Positions 21,959 to 29,705 of a DNA stretch of 50,080 bases are shown in pieces. The position numbers were made by a program, and so were the translations under genes. The notes below the pieces were generated by a model. The model was given only the letters and a program-made list of their open reading frames with translations. It was not told the DNA's origin and did not search any database. Within the stretch, counting starts at the first letter, position 1. Each line of letters starts with the position of its first letter. This stretch comes from an uncultured Bacillota bacterium (GTDB taxonomy: Bacteria; Bacillota_I; Bacilli_A; RF39; UBA660): positions 1 to 50,080 of the forward strand of contig CAMOKF010000006.1 in NCBI GenBank assembly GCA_946617625.1, in the 5' to 3' direction.

Positions 21959-22177
21959 ATGGCACGTGGAAGAAAATCTAATGCTACTAAAGCTAAGATT
22001 AGAAATGCAGCTAAAGTAACTGTACCAGGAGCTAGTAAAGCTGTTGATGATATGAAATATGAAATAGCTAATGAATTTGGTGTTAATTTAGGTGCTGCTA
22101 CTACTGCTCAAGATAATGGTAGAGTAGGAGGAGAAATGACTAAGAGATTAGTTGAAATGGCTAAGAATAAAAAATAG
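21959..22177 (+). CDS. Small acid-soluble spore protein, alpha/beta type
   Basis: 72 residues. The two SASP signatures are clear: KYEIANEFGVNLG (about 33-45), which holds the GPR protease cleavage region in mature SASPs, and DNGRVGGEMTKRLVEMA (about 52-68). These proteins coat spore DNA, give it UV and heat resistance, and are degraded at germination to supply amino acids. The N-terminus is basic and Ala-rich (ARGRKSNATKAKIRNAAK), somewhat longer than in Bacillus SspA. Ribosome-binding site AGGAGGTG. It is a single-gene unit with its own terminator and is direct evidence that the organism makes endospores. Confidence 0.95.
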   Translation: MARGRKSNATKAKIRNAAKVTVPGASKAVDDMKYEIANEFGVNLGAATTAQDNGRVGGEMTKRLVEMAKNKK

Positions 22178-22182
22178 TAATA

Positions 22183-22208
22183 AAGGATAGATTTCTATCC
22201 TTTTTTTT
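22183..22208 (+). terminator. Intrinsic terminator after the SASP gene
   Basis: AAGGATAG pairs with CTATCCTT across an ATTT loop and runs into eight T residues. Confidence 0.9.
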
Positions 22209-22287
22209 GTAATAATTTACATCTTTTTTTCTTAATAGTTTGTTATTAGTTGTAAGTAATGATAAAATTATAATAGAGGTGGTCTCT

Positions 22288-23163
22288 ATGGTTAGTGGTG
22301 GACAAGTAGATAATGATTATAGTGGAATCTCTTCATTATTTGAAAAATATAATTCTACTATTAGTGAATTAGCAGGCTCTTGGAATGGAACATCATATGA
22401 TAATCTTGTATCTAAATCTACTGCTTTTTCATCTGATTATATTGGTAATTTGAATTCTCAGATGAATTATTTTGCTAGGGCATGTGATTTGTATAATGAT
22501 TATCAAACTGCAAAGACTAATTTAAATAATGCTTATAGTAATTATCATTCTGCTGTTAATAATAAAGATTCAAATGCTATTAATCATTATTTGTCAATGA
22601 TCTCTAGTTATAAGAGTCAAATTGAAAGTTTAAAAGGTCAGATTGAAAGTAATTTAAGTTCTGCTTCTTCATATAAATTAGAGGGTAATCCAAATAAAAG
22701 TAGTAACTTATCAAGCGGTAACTATTCCAATTCTGCGACTGTTAATAGTGCAATTAATTGGGCTTTGTCAATTGCTGATGATAATTCATATGGATATTCT
22801 CAAAGTACTAGATGGGGAGATCCTAATTACGATTGTTCTTCTTTTGTTATTTCTGCTTATGAAAATGCAGGTGTTCCTGTTAAGGAAAATGGTGCTACTT
22901 ATACAGGTAATATGAGAAAATCATTTGAAAATTCTGGATTTACATGGATTCCCGGTAATCCAGATGTTTCTGAATTACAACCTGGAGATGTTTTACTAAG
23001 TGAAGGAAGTCATACAGAAATGTATATTGGTAATGGTAAGAATGTAGGTGCTCATAAAAATTATGATGGTAGTGATGGTGATTCAACTGGTGAAGAAATA
23101 GATGTAGGTAACTATTATAATCATCCATGGGATGGAGTACTTAGATATACTGGTAATAATTAG
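22288..23163 (+). CDS. WXG-type N-domain fused to NlpC/P60-like peptidase
   Basis: 291 residues without a Sec signal peptide. Residues 1-130 are helical and WXG100-like: a SWNG turn near 31-34, then long helices. A Ser/Asn linker follows. Residues about 150-291 form an NlpC/P60-type cysteine peptidase domain with DCSSF (catalytic Cys), LQPGDVLL, HTEMYIG (catalytic His) and VGAH. Such enzymes cut peptide bonds in peptidoglycan stems. The WXG-like head suggests export by a type VII (Ess/Yuk-like) system rather than Sec. ATG 22288 behind GAGGTGG is chosen over an upstream in-frame opening that lacks a ribosome-binding site. First gene of a six-gene WXG cluster. Confidence 0.82.
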   Translation: MVSGGQVDNDYSGISSLFEKYNSTISELAGSWNGTSYDNLVSKSTAFSSDYIGNLNSQMNYFARACDLYNDYQTAKTNLNNAYSNYHSAVNNKDSNAINHYLSMISSYKSQIESLKGQIESNLSSASSYKLEGNPNKSSNLSSGNYSNSATVNSAINWALSIADDNSYGYSQSTRWGDPNYDCSSFVISAYENAGVPVKENGATYTGNMRKSFENSGFTWIPGNPDVSELQPGDVLLSEGSHTEMYIGNGKNVGAHKNYDGSDGDSTGEEIDVGNYYNHPWDGVLRYTGNN

Positions 23164-23175
23164 GAGTGTGATTAG

Positions 23176-23973
23176 ATGGAAGAATTTGAAGTATCTGATT
23201 ATGGGATATTTACTGATGCAGTAAATACTACTAATACTCTAAAAAGTCAGATTGACGATTGTCAAAATAGATTTAATAGTGCTAAAAACATAGTTAGTGA
23301 TAATAATACTTTTATGGGACCAGTATGTGATAATGTAATTGAAATGTTTAATAAGATAGATAGTTTAATTACTGATATGACTGATAATTACAATACTATT
23401 AATAATTATATGATTGAGGTTGCTGATGCTTATGCTAAAGGTGATAAAGATGCAACTTCTGTTTTATTAAAATTAAAAGGATCTGTAGCTAGTGATTATT
23501 CAAATCCTGCAGGTTTATCTGGTAATAGATTAAATTTTGTTAACTCACTAAAAGATGGTGCAGTTGAGGCTTATAACAAATATGGTGTTTTACCTTCTCT
23601 TACTATGGCTCAAGCTATATTAGAGTCTGGTTGGGGAAATTCTTCTATTGGTAATAATATATTTGGTATTAAAGCTGGTAGTGGATGGACTGGTAAGACA
23701 AAAACATGTAAAACTGGTGAGCAAAATCCTGATGGTTCAAGATACACTATTACTGCTACATTTAGAGATTATGATTCTGTTGCTGAATCTGTGGAAGATC
23801 ATGCTAAATTATTAACTTCTAGTAGATATCAACCTGTTATTAATTCGAGTAATTATAAAGAAGCTTGTGTAAATGTTAAAAAATGTGGATATGCTACAGA
23901 TGTTAATTATGCTAATAGTTTAATAAATATAATAGAATCTTATGGATTGGATCAATGGGATCCAAAGGCTTAG
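23176..23973 (+). CDS. WXG-like N-domain fused to a GH73-type glucosaminidase
   Basis: 265 residues. The N-terminal third (about 1-100) is helical and similar in size to the WXG-like heads of its neighbours, although the W is replaced (TFMGPV at the turn). Residues about 115-262 are a mannosyl-glycoprotein endo-beta-N-acetylglucosaminidase (GH73, FlgJ/LytG-like) domain: SLTMAQAILESGWGNS with the catalytic glutamate, NNIFGIKAG, TATFRDYDSVAESVEDHAKLL and the terminal helix with YANSLINIIESYGL. It would cleave glycan strands of the wall. There is no signal peptide, so export probably depends on the same system as the neighbouring WXG100 proteins. Starts 13 bases after the preceding gene. Confidence 0.85.
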   Translation: MEEFEVSDYGIFTDAVNTTNTLKSQIDDCQNRFNSAKNIVSDNNTFMGPVCDNVIEMFNKIDSLITDMTDNYNTINNYMIEVADAYAKGDKDATSVLLKLKGSVASDYSNPAGLSGNRLNFVNSLKDGAVEAYNKYGVLPSLTMAQAILESGWGNSSIGNNIFGIKAGSGWTGKTKTCKTGEQNPDGSRYTITATFRDYDSVAESVEDHAKLLTSSRYQPVINSSNYKEACVNVKKCGYATDVNYANSLINIIESYGLDQWDPKA

Positions 23974-23985
23974 TGGAGGTGTTTT

Positions 23986-25227
23986 ATGGCAATATTCAAA
24001 TTAGATTGTGAAACAGTAACTTCTGCTGCTAGTTCTATTAATTCTATATCTTCTCAAGTATCTTCTTATGCTGATACTGTTAAAGGTTATGATACTAATA
24101 CTTCTGAATTTGATTTTAATAGTATTAAATCGCTTATAGCTAGTAATATTGATGCTTGTGCATATAAAATGAATAGTACTGCTAAATTAATTAATTCTGT
24201 AGTTGATGCTCATACTTCTTTACAAAATAAATTAATTGGTAAAGATGATTCTTCATCTTCTAATAATAGAAGATCTGGTACTTCATATTCTTCTGGTAGA
24301 AGAAGAGCAAGTAGTAATATAAGTAGTAATAATGAAACTATTCCTAATAAGAGTGAAGAAGAAACTAAAGAAGATAAGAAAGAAGAAACTAAAGATTTAT
24401 TTAGGGATGTTACTACTAAGATAAGTAGTGTTGTACCTATAGCAATTACAAGTATTAAAATATCTGAAGATAAAGATTCTAGTAGTAATAAATTATTTAA
24501 TAATATAGATTATAGATATCAGGATAATATTGCTAGAGTTGGTGATAATTATGTTATTGAATGTGATGAGTCTTTAGGTAAAGTAGGAGATAGAATAGTA
24601 TTTACTATGGAAGATGGTAAAGAAATATCTTGTATTATTGGCTCTACTACTAAGGATCAAGGTTCAATTGTAAAGATTATTCAAGGAGAAGAATCTAAAG
24701 AAGAAAATGATATTAGTAAGATTCTTAATACTGATATTAAGTCTATAAAAAATTATGGACAATATGATTTTGAAGAAACACAAAAAATAAGAGATGAATT
24801 ATTAGATTGTGCTCTTAATAAAGGTGTAGATATTAGTAAAATGTTTGATAATGAAGATAGTAATTGGATAAATGAATATATAGATTTATGTGCTAAAAAG
24901 AGTGGATATACTGATTATGAAAAATTACCTAGTTTTAAGACATCAAATGATGGTGTTGAATACTTTAAATCTGTTGGATCATTTAAAGATGCATCTTATA
25001 CTCCTAGTGTTGGTGATATAGTTTTTTATGATACTGATAACGATGGTGTAGCTGATAGTAACGGAATAGTTAGTAAGATTCTTACTAATGGTTTATCAGT
25101 TATTGAAGTAGATGAAGATAAAAATTTAGTTAATTATGTTTATAATGAAAACTCTATAAAGCCTTTAGGTTATGGAATTCCTTATTATGGATATTTAAAT
25201 AAGAAAGAAGATGAGTTAGATGGCTAA
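23986..25227 (+). CDS. WXG-like N-domain with degenerate CHAP-like C-domain
   Basis: 413 residues. A helical, Ser-rich N-terminus (about 1-85) resembles the LXG/WXG heads, then a basic Ser/Arg linker and a K/E-rich stretch (about 86-135), then a beta-rich middle domain (about 165-235). Residues about 260-405 follow the CHAP amidase pattern: DLCAKKSGY, PSFKTSNDGVEYFK, YTPSVGDIVFYDTDNDGVAD and GIVSKI. In active CHAP domains of this subtype the motifs read WC-A-x-F-V and ADHVGIV. Here the first reads WINEY and the second ADSNGIV, so both the catalytic Cys and His appear lost. A binding or regulatory role is likely. The stop overlaps the next start. Confidence 0.72.
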   Translation: MAIFKLDCETVTSAASSINSISSQVSSYADTVKGYDTNTSEFDFNSIKSLIASNIDACAYKMNSTAKLINSVVDAHTSLQNKLIGKDDSSSSNNRRSGTSYSSGRRRASSNISSNNETIPNKSEEETKEDKKEETKDLFRDVTTKISSVVPIAITSIKISEDKDSSSNKLFNNIDYRYQDNIARVGDNYVIECDESLGKVGDRIVFTMEDGKEISCIIGSTTKDQGSIVKIIQGEESKEENDISKILNTDIKSIKNYGQYDFEETQKIRDELLDCALNKGVDISKMFDNEDSNWINEYIDLCAKKSGYTDYEKLPSFKTSNDGVEYFKSVGSFKDASYTPSVGDIVFYDTDNDGVADSNGIVSKILTNGLSVIEVDEDKNLVNYVYNENSIKPLGYGIPYYGYLNKKEDELDG

Positions 25228-25507
25228 ATATGTATGTGATTTTGAAAAATTATTAAGTACTGCTAATGATTTGATTGAACTATCTAAAGAGTTAGAGAAT
25301 AATGTTAATACTTATAATACTAATATTAATAATAATCTATCTACATGGAATGGTAGTGCTAAAAGTAATTTCTTAAAACAAGTAGATAATCAAGTTAAGA
25401 TTTCTAAGTCTAATGCATCTAAAGTTAAAGCAATTGGAGAATATTTAAAGTCTTCTGTTAATGCTATACAGGAATTAGAATCTGATTTATCTAATTTATC
25501 TATATAG
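25220..25507 (+). CDS. WXG100-family protein
   Basis: 95 residues, a helix-turn-helix hairpin with the WXG turn visible as STWNGSAKSNF (W at about 43). Proteins of this family are substrates and co-factors of type VII secretion and usually dimerise head-to-tail. The start overlaps the end of the CHAP-like gene by eight bases, so the two are translationally coupled and may be exported together. No C-terminal YxxxD/E signal is obvious. Its codon use matches the neighbours. Confidence 0.85.
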   Translation: MAKYVCDFEKLLSTANDLIELSKELENNVNTYNTNINNNLSTWNGSAKSNFLKQVDNQVKISKSNASKVKAIGEYLKSSVNAIQELESDLSNLSI

Positions 25508-25549
25508 TGTAAAACAATGTAATATATATTTTAAAAGCATTTTTATTAA

Positions 25550-25558
25550 TGTTATAAT
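25550..25558 (+). promoter_or_regulatory. Extended -10 promoter for the second and third WXG genes
   Basis: TGT-TATAAT at 25550-25558 is an extended -10 element that sits 23 bases before the ATG at 25582. The 74-base gap before that gene is the only sizeable one in the WXG cluster. Confidence 0.55.
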
Positions 25559-25581
25559 TAGTTTAGATAGGAGGATTGTTT

Positions 25582-25878
25582 ATGTCTGGATTACATGCTG
25601 ATACAAATGCTATGAATTTAAATGGAAAAGAAACAGTAGCAAATTCTGAATACTTTTCTAATGAACTTACTAGTTTAAAAAATAATGTTGAAGGTTTAAT
25701 GACTATATGGAAAGGAATGTCTGCTAATGAATTTAATAGTTCTTTTCAAGAGCAAGCTAATAATTTAGAACAATTTAGACAACTATTAAATGATTTAGGT
25801 GAAAGTATTAGTAAAGCTGCTTCTATTTTAAATAGAACAGAAGAAGAAAATGCTAGTGCTGGATCACATTTATTTTAG
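25582..25878 (+). CDS. WXG100-family protein
   Basis: 98 residues, all-helical, with the WXG turn as TIWKGMSANEF at about 42-52. The hairpin length and the turn position are those of EsxA/YukE-like proteins. ATG 25582 is chosen because AGGAGG at 25569-25574 then has ideal spacing; an in-frame TTG at 25576 is too close. It probably pairs with the following small protein, and may be the structural partner needed for export of the hydrolases encoded upstream. Confidence 0.88.
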   Translation: MSGLHADTNAMNLNGKETVANSEYFSNELTSLKNNVEGLMTIWKGMSANEFNSSFQEQANNLEQFRQLLNDLGESISKAASILNRTEEENASAGSHLF

Positions 25879-25890
25879 GAGGTATAATTT

Positions 25891-26190
25891 ATGAATGAAT
25901 TTGAAGAGAAAGATTATGCTGGAGCTAGAAGTTATGCAGATGGAATAAAGAATAATGCAGAAAATATCATGAGTATTTTCAATGATATAGATGATGTTAT
26001 GAATAGTTTATATGGTTCTAATTGGGGAAGCGATGGTGCTGATCAAGCTAGAGATAGATATAATAATATTCGTCAAAATTATGAAGTATTCTATAATAAA
26101 GTTATTACTATGAGAAATCATATTTATAATGTAACTGCTGCTAATGAAGAAGCAGATGCTGCAGCAAGTCAAGTTATTACAAATATTTAA
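25891..26190 (+). CDS. WXG100-like small protein with WGS turn
   Basis: 99 residues, two long helices with the turn SNWGSDGADQARDRY at about 43-57, where WGS replaces WXG. Helix-hairpin size, acidic character and location 12 bases after a WXG100 gene identify it as a divergent member. Ribosome-binding site AGGAGG. Pairs of unlike WXG proteins often form heterodimers (EsxA-EsxB type), which is the most likely arrangement here. A terminator follows at 26193-26218. Confidence 0.75.
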   Translation: MNEFEEKDYAGARSYADGIKNNAENIMSIFNDIDDVMNSLYGSNWGSDGADQARDRYNNIRQNYEVFYNKVITMRNHIYNVTAANEEADAAASQVITNI

Positions 26191-26192
26191 TT

Positions 26193-26218
26193 AGGATAAT
26201 TTATATTATCCTTTTTTT
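26193..26218 (+). terminator. Intrinsic terminator after the WXG cluster
   Basis: AGGATAAT (26193-26200), TTAT loop, ATTATCCT (26205-26212) and a T-run. Confidence 0.88.
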
Positions 26219-26223
26219 ATTTA

Positions 26224-26252
26224 TTGAAATATTAAATTATGTTTGATATTAT
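26224..26252 (+). promoter_or_regulatory. Sigma-A promoter of the first acetate kinase gene
   Basis: TTGAAA (26224-26229), 17-base spacer, TATTAT (26247-26252) with a TG two bases before the -10. Confidence 0.75.
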
Positions 26253-26279
26253 ATGTATGTGAAAGGGAGATGTTGATAT

Positions 26280-27473
26280 TTGAAATTTTTATGTGTTAAT
26301 GCTGGTAGTAGTTCTTTAAAATTCCAATTATTTGAGATGCCAGAAGAAAAAGTAGTAATAAGTGGTTATATTGAAAAAATCGGTTTTGAAGATTCTTTTT
26401 GGAACACAAAAATTAATGGAGAAAAAATAAGAGGAGAGAAATTCTTAAAGAATCATACTGAAGCAGTAGATGTTATGTTAGATGAATTAATCAAACATAA
26501 AGCTGTTGAATCACTAGAAGAAATTAAAGGTATAGGACATAGAGTTTTACATGGTGGTGAAAAATATTCTGATTCAGTATTAATTGATGATCAAGTAATA
26601 CAAGATATTAAAGATTTAACTAAGTTAGGACCTCTTCATCATCCAGGAAATTTAGCTGGTATAGAAGCTATGAAAAAGGCTTTGCCTGGAGTACCTAATG
26701 TAGCTGTATTTGATACTGCTTTTCATCAAACAATGCCTGCAGTAAATTATATGTATCCAGTTCCATATGAATGGTATGAAAAGTATGGAGTACGTAAATA
26801 TGGATTCCATGGTACTAGTCATAAATATATTACTGAGACTATGAAAAAAATGTTAGGTAAAGAAGATGTTAACTTAATTATTTGTCATGTTGGAAGTGGT
26901 GCTTCAATTAGTTGTATTAAAGATGGTAAATGTTTTGATACAACAATGGGTCTTACTCCATTAGATGGTTTAATGATGGGAACTCGTTGTGGATCAATCG
27001 ATCCTTCAATTATTGAATATGTTTGTAAAGAATCTGGTAAAGATGTTTCTGAAGTTACAAGTGATTTAAATAAGAAGAGTGGATTATATGGTATTTGTGG
27101 ATTCAATGATAATAGAGATGTAGAGAAAGCTATTTCTGAAGGAAATGAAAGAGCTAAATTAGCTTTAGATATGTATGTTGATACTATCAATAGATTTATT
27201 GCAGAATACTATATTGAATTAGATGGTAATGTTGATGCAATGGTTATGACTGCTGGAGTTCTTGAAAATGGTAGTGATACTAGAGCAGCAATTCTTGATA
27301 AGTTAAAACCATTAGGAATTAAACTAAATAAAGAAGTTAATGATAAAATAGCTGGATTTAAAGAAGTTCATGAGGGATGCATTACTCTTCCTGAATCAAG
27401 TATTCCAGTATATGTAATTCCTACTAATGAAGAAATAATGATTATTAGAGATACATATAAACTATGTGTTTAA
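26280..27473 (+). CDS. ackA: Acetate kinase
   Basis: Converts acetyl phosphate and ADP to acetate and ATP, the last step of acetate fermentation. 397 residues, normal length. Seen motifs: VNAGSSSLKFQLF at the N-terminus (Asn7 region), HRVLHGGE (Arg91 region), PLHHPGN (His123 region), HGTSHKY, and MGTRCGSIDPS with the catalytic arginine. Two deviations are notable: the adenosine-site motif usually read HxGNGxS is HVGSGAS, and the usual GIGEN loop is AGVLENG. The start is TTG at 26280 after GGGAGA; the family N-terminus begins exactly there. No pta gene is adjacent. It probably remains active. Confidence 0.93.
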   Translation: MKFLCVNAGSSSLKFQLFEMPEEKVVISGYIEKIGFEDSFWNTKINGEKIRGEKFLKNHTEAVDVMLDELIKHKAVESLEEIKGIGHRVLHGGEKYSDSVLIDDQVIQDIKDLTKLGPLHHPGNLAGIEAMKKALPGVPNVAVFDTAFHQTMPAVNYMYPVPYEWYEKYGVRKYGFHGTSHKYITETMKKMLGKEDVNLIICHVGSGASISCIKDGKCFDTTMGLTPLDGLMMGTRCGSIDPSIIEYVCKESGKDVSEVTSDLNKKSGLYGICGFNDNRDVEKAISEGNERAKLALDMYVDTINRFIAEYYIELDGNVDAMVMTAGVLENGSDTRAAILDKLKPLGIKLNKEVNDKIAGFKEVHEGCITLPESSIPVYVIPTNEEIMIIRDTYKLCV

Positions 27474-27496
27474 GATTGGGTAACCAATCTTTTTTC
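27472..27496 (+). terminator. Intrinsic terminator between the two acetate kinase genes
   Basis: AAGATTGG (27472-27479), GTAA loop, CCAATCTT (27484-27491) and a T-run. Confidence 0.88.
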
Positions 27497-27497
27497 T

Positions 27498-27525
27498 TTG
27501 AATATTGATATAGTTGTTGTATAAT
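27498..27525 (+). promoter_or_regulatory. Sigma-A promoter of the second acetate kinase-like gene
   Basis: TTGAAT (27498-27503), 16-base spacer, TATAAT (27520-27525), about 30 bases before the ATG at 27556. Confidence 0.65.
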
Positions 27526-27555
27526 ATTAGTAGATTTGAAAGAAGGAGTAGTTAT

Positions 27556-28740
27556 ATGAAAATATTATCATTATATGCACAAAGTAACTCTTTAAAATTC
27601 AGTTTATATGAAATGAAAGATGAAGAATTAATAGTAGATGGTGAATTTGAACGTATTGGTTTAGATGCTAGTTTTTATACTATTAGATTAGATGGAGAAA
27701 AAATAGTACAAGAAATTGAAATTAATTCTTTGGATGATACTATTGATATATTAATTGATAAATTAATCAGTTTAGATGTTATTAAATCTGTAGATGATAT
27801 TGCTGGAATTGGACATAGAGTAATACAAGGAAGAGATAAATTTACTGAATCAGTTATTGTTAATGATGATGTTCTAGCTAAATTAGATGAAATAGATGAA
27901 TCTACTCCTATTAATAGTCCAACTAATTCACTTGTTATTAAAAAGTGTAGAGAGTCTATGCCTTTAATACCTAATGTAGTTGTGTTTGATACTGCATTTA
28001 ATCAAACTATGGATGAAGAAACATATTTATATCCTGTTCCTTATAAGTGGTATAAAGAATATGGTGTTCGTAAGTTTGGTTTTCATGGTACTTCTCATAG
28101 ATGTAATGCTAATACTATGAAGGATATTTATGGTCGAGAAGATTTTAGATTAATAAGTTGTCATATCGGTAATACTGGAAGTGTAGCAGCAATTAAAGAT
28201 ATGAAATGTGTTGATACTTCTATGGGATTTACTGATGTTTCTGGTATAATGATGGGAACTAAATCTGGAGATATTGATCCTTCTATTATTCCTTATGTTA
28301 TGGAAAAAGAAGGAAAAAATATAGGTGAAATTCTAAATGACTTAAATAAAAACAGTGGACTTTTAGGTTTAAGTGAGTACTCTTCAGATATGAGAGACAT
28401 AAATGCTAAATGTGATGAAGGTGATGAAAAAGCTCTTCTTGCTAGAAAAAAATATGTTAGAAGAGTTGTTGATTACATAGCTCAATATTATGTTTTATTA
28501 GGTGGAGCAGATGCTTTAGTATTTTCTGCAGGAGTTGGAGAAAATAGTGTTCCTGTTAGAAGAGAAATATGTGAAAAATTAGCTTGTTTAGGAGTTAAAA
28601 TAGATTTAGATAAGAATAATATAACTCGTGAACAAGTAAAGATAAGTACTGAAGATTCTTCTATTGATGTTTATGTTCTTCATGTTGATGAACAATTATT
28701 AATAGCTAGAGATACTTTAAATATTATTAAGAATAGATAG
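27556..28740 (+). CDS. Acetate kinase paralogue with altered active site
   Basis: 394 residues, collinear with the preceding ackA and clearly a tandem duplicate. The fold motifs persist (HGTSHR, HIGNTGS, FSAGVGENS), but residues central to catalysis differ. The N-terminal VNAGSSS becomes LYAQSNS (Asn7 to Tyr), PLHHP becomes PINSP (His123 equivalent to Asn), HRVLHGG becomes HRVIQGR, and MGTR becomes MGTK (Arg241 equivalent to Lys). Numbering is by analogy with the Methanosarcina enzyme. Either a pseudoenzyme that pairs with the active copy, or a kinase with another acyl substrate. It has its own promoter and is followed by nrnA after ten bases. The ORF is intact and long, so it is not a decaying pseudogene. 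Confidence 0.85.
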   Translation: MKILSLYAQSNSLKFSLYEMKDEELIVDGEFERIGLDASFYTIRLDGEKIVQEIEINSLDDTIDILIDKLISLDVIKSVDDIAGIGHRVIQGRDKFTESVIVNDDVLAKLDEIDESTPINSPTNSLVIKKCRESMPLIPNVVVFDTAFNQTMDEETYLYPVPYKWYKEYGVRKFGFHGTSHRCNANTMKDIYGREDFRLISCHIGNTGSVAAIKDMKCVDTSMGFTDVSGIMMGTKSGDIDPSIIPYVMEKEGKNIGEILNDLNKNSGLLGLSEYSSDMRDINAKCDEGDEKALLARKKYVRRVVDYIAQYYVLLGGADALVFSAGVGENSVPVRREICEKLACLGVKIDLDKNNITREQVKISTEDSSIDVYVLHVDEQLLIARDTLNIIKNR

Positions 28741-28750
28741 GAAATGAAAG

Positions 28751-29695
28751 ATGTTTGAAAGTATATATAAGAAAATTGTTGAATATGATACTATTGTAAT
28801 TGCTAGACATATAGGTGTTGATCCAGATGCTTTATGTAGTCAATTAGCGTTAAGAGATGCTATTAAGCTATCTTTTCCAGAAAAAAAAGTTATTGCAATA
28901 GGATCAGGTAGTGCTAAGTTTTCTTCTATTGGAAAATTAGACAAGTTAGAGAAAGTAAATAATGCATTACTTATAGTTACTGATACACCAGATAAAAGAA
29001 GAGTAGATTCAGTAGATTTTTCTATGTTTTCTTATTCAATAAAAATAGATCATCATCCATTTATTGAAAAGTTTTGTGATTTAGAATATATAGATGATAC
29101 TGCATCATCTGCTTGTGAAATATTAATGAATTTTATCTTAAATACTCCATTAAATTGTGATAGTAATATTGCTAAAACTTTATATATGGGATTAGTAAGT
29201 GATTCTAATAGATTCTTATTTGATAGTTGTACTGCTTCTACTTTTAATCTTGTATCAACATTCTTAAGTAAATATCCTTTCTCATTAAGTGACTCATATC
29301 AAAGATTATATTTAAGACCAATGAATGAGGTTAGATTAGAAGGTTATATAGCTTTAAATATGAATGTTACTGAAAATGGATTAGGTTATATAAAAATAAC
29401 TGATGAAATTATTAATGAATTTGGTGTTGATAGTGCATCAGCTGGTAATATGATTAATAATTTTAATTTTATTAAAGAAGTTACAGTATGGGTTACAATG
29501 ACAGAAGATATTAAAAATGATCAAATTAGAGTTTCTGTAAGATCTAGAGGACCTGAAATTAATAGACTTGCTGAAGCATATAATGGTGGTGGTCATAAAA
29601 TGGCTGCAGGAGCAAAAGTAAAAACATTTGATGACGCTATGAAATTTGTAAAAGAACTTGATGAGTTATTAAAAGAATATAATGAGGTATTATAG
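28751..29695 (+). CDS. nrnA: DHH-family phosphoesterase, NrnA-like (nanoRNase / pAp phosphatase)
   Basis: 314 residues, normal for NrnA. Metal-binding motifs of DHH/DHHA1 enzymes are visible: HIGVDPDALCS (DxDA, about 17-27), the DTPDK aspartate near 79-83, the DHH triad DHHPF near 100-104 and a C-terminal NGGGHKMAAGA in the DHHA1 domain (about 279-289). NrnA degrades short oligoribonucleotides and dephosphorylates 3'-phosphoadenosine 5'-phosphate; related proteins cleave pGpG or pApA, which cannot be told apart here. It lies between the acetate kinase paralogue and engB, with tight spacing suggesting one operon. Confidence 0.88.
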   Translation: MFESIYKKIVEYDTIVIARHIGVDPDALCSQLALRDAIKLSFPEKKVIAIGSGSAKFSSIGKLDKLEKVNNALLIVTDTPDKRRVDSVDFSMFSYSIKIDHHPFIEKFCDLEYIDDTASSACEILMNFILNTPLNCDSNIAKTLYMGLVSDSNRFLFDSCTASTFNLVSTFLSKYPFSLSDSYQRLYLRPMNEVRLEGYIALNMNVTENGLGYIKITDEIINEFGVDSASAGNMINNFNFIKEVTVWVTMTEDIKNDQIRVSVRSRGPEINRLAEAYNGGGHKMAAGAKVKTFDDAMKFVKELDELLKEYNEVL

Positions 29696-29705
29696 GGGTG
29701 AAATT

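Noticed and set aside
26885-27190. Antisense frame of about 100 codons inside ackA
   Set aside because: The ackA protein is fully supported by family motifs over this stretch and the antisense product has no recognisable features.
27556-28740. Second acetate kinase gene as a pseudogene
   Set aside because: The frame is full length, has its own promoter and good ribosome-binding site, and changes are confined substitutions without stops or frameshifts.
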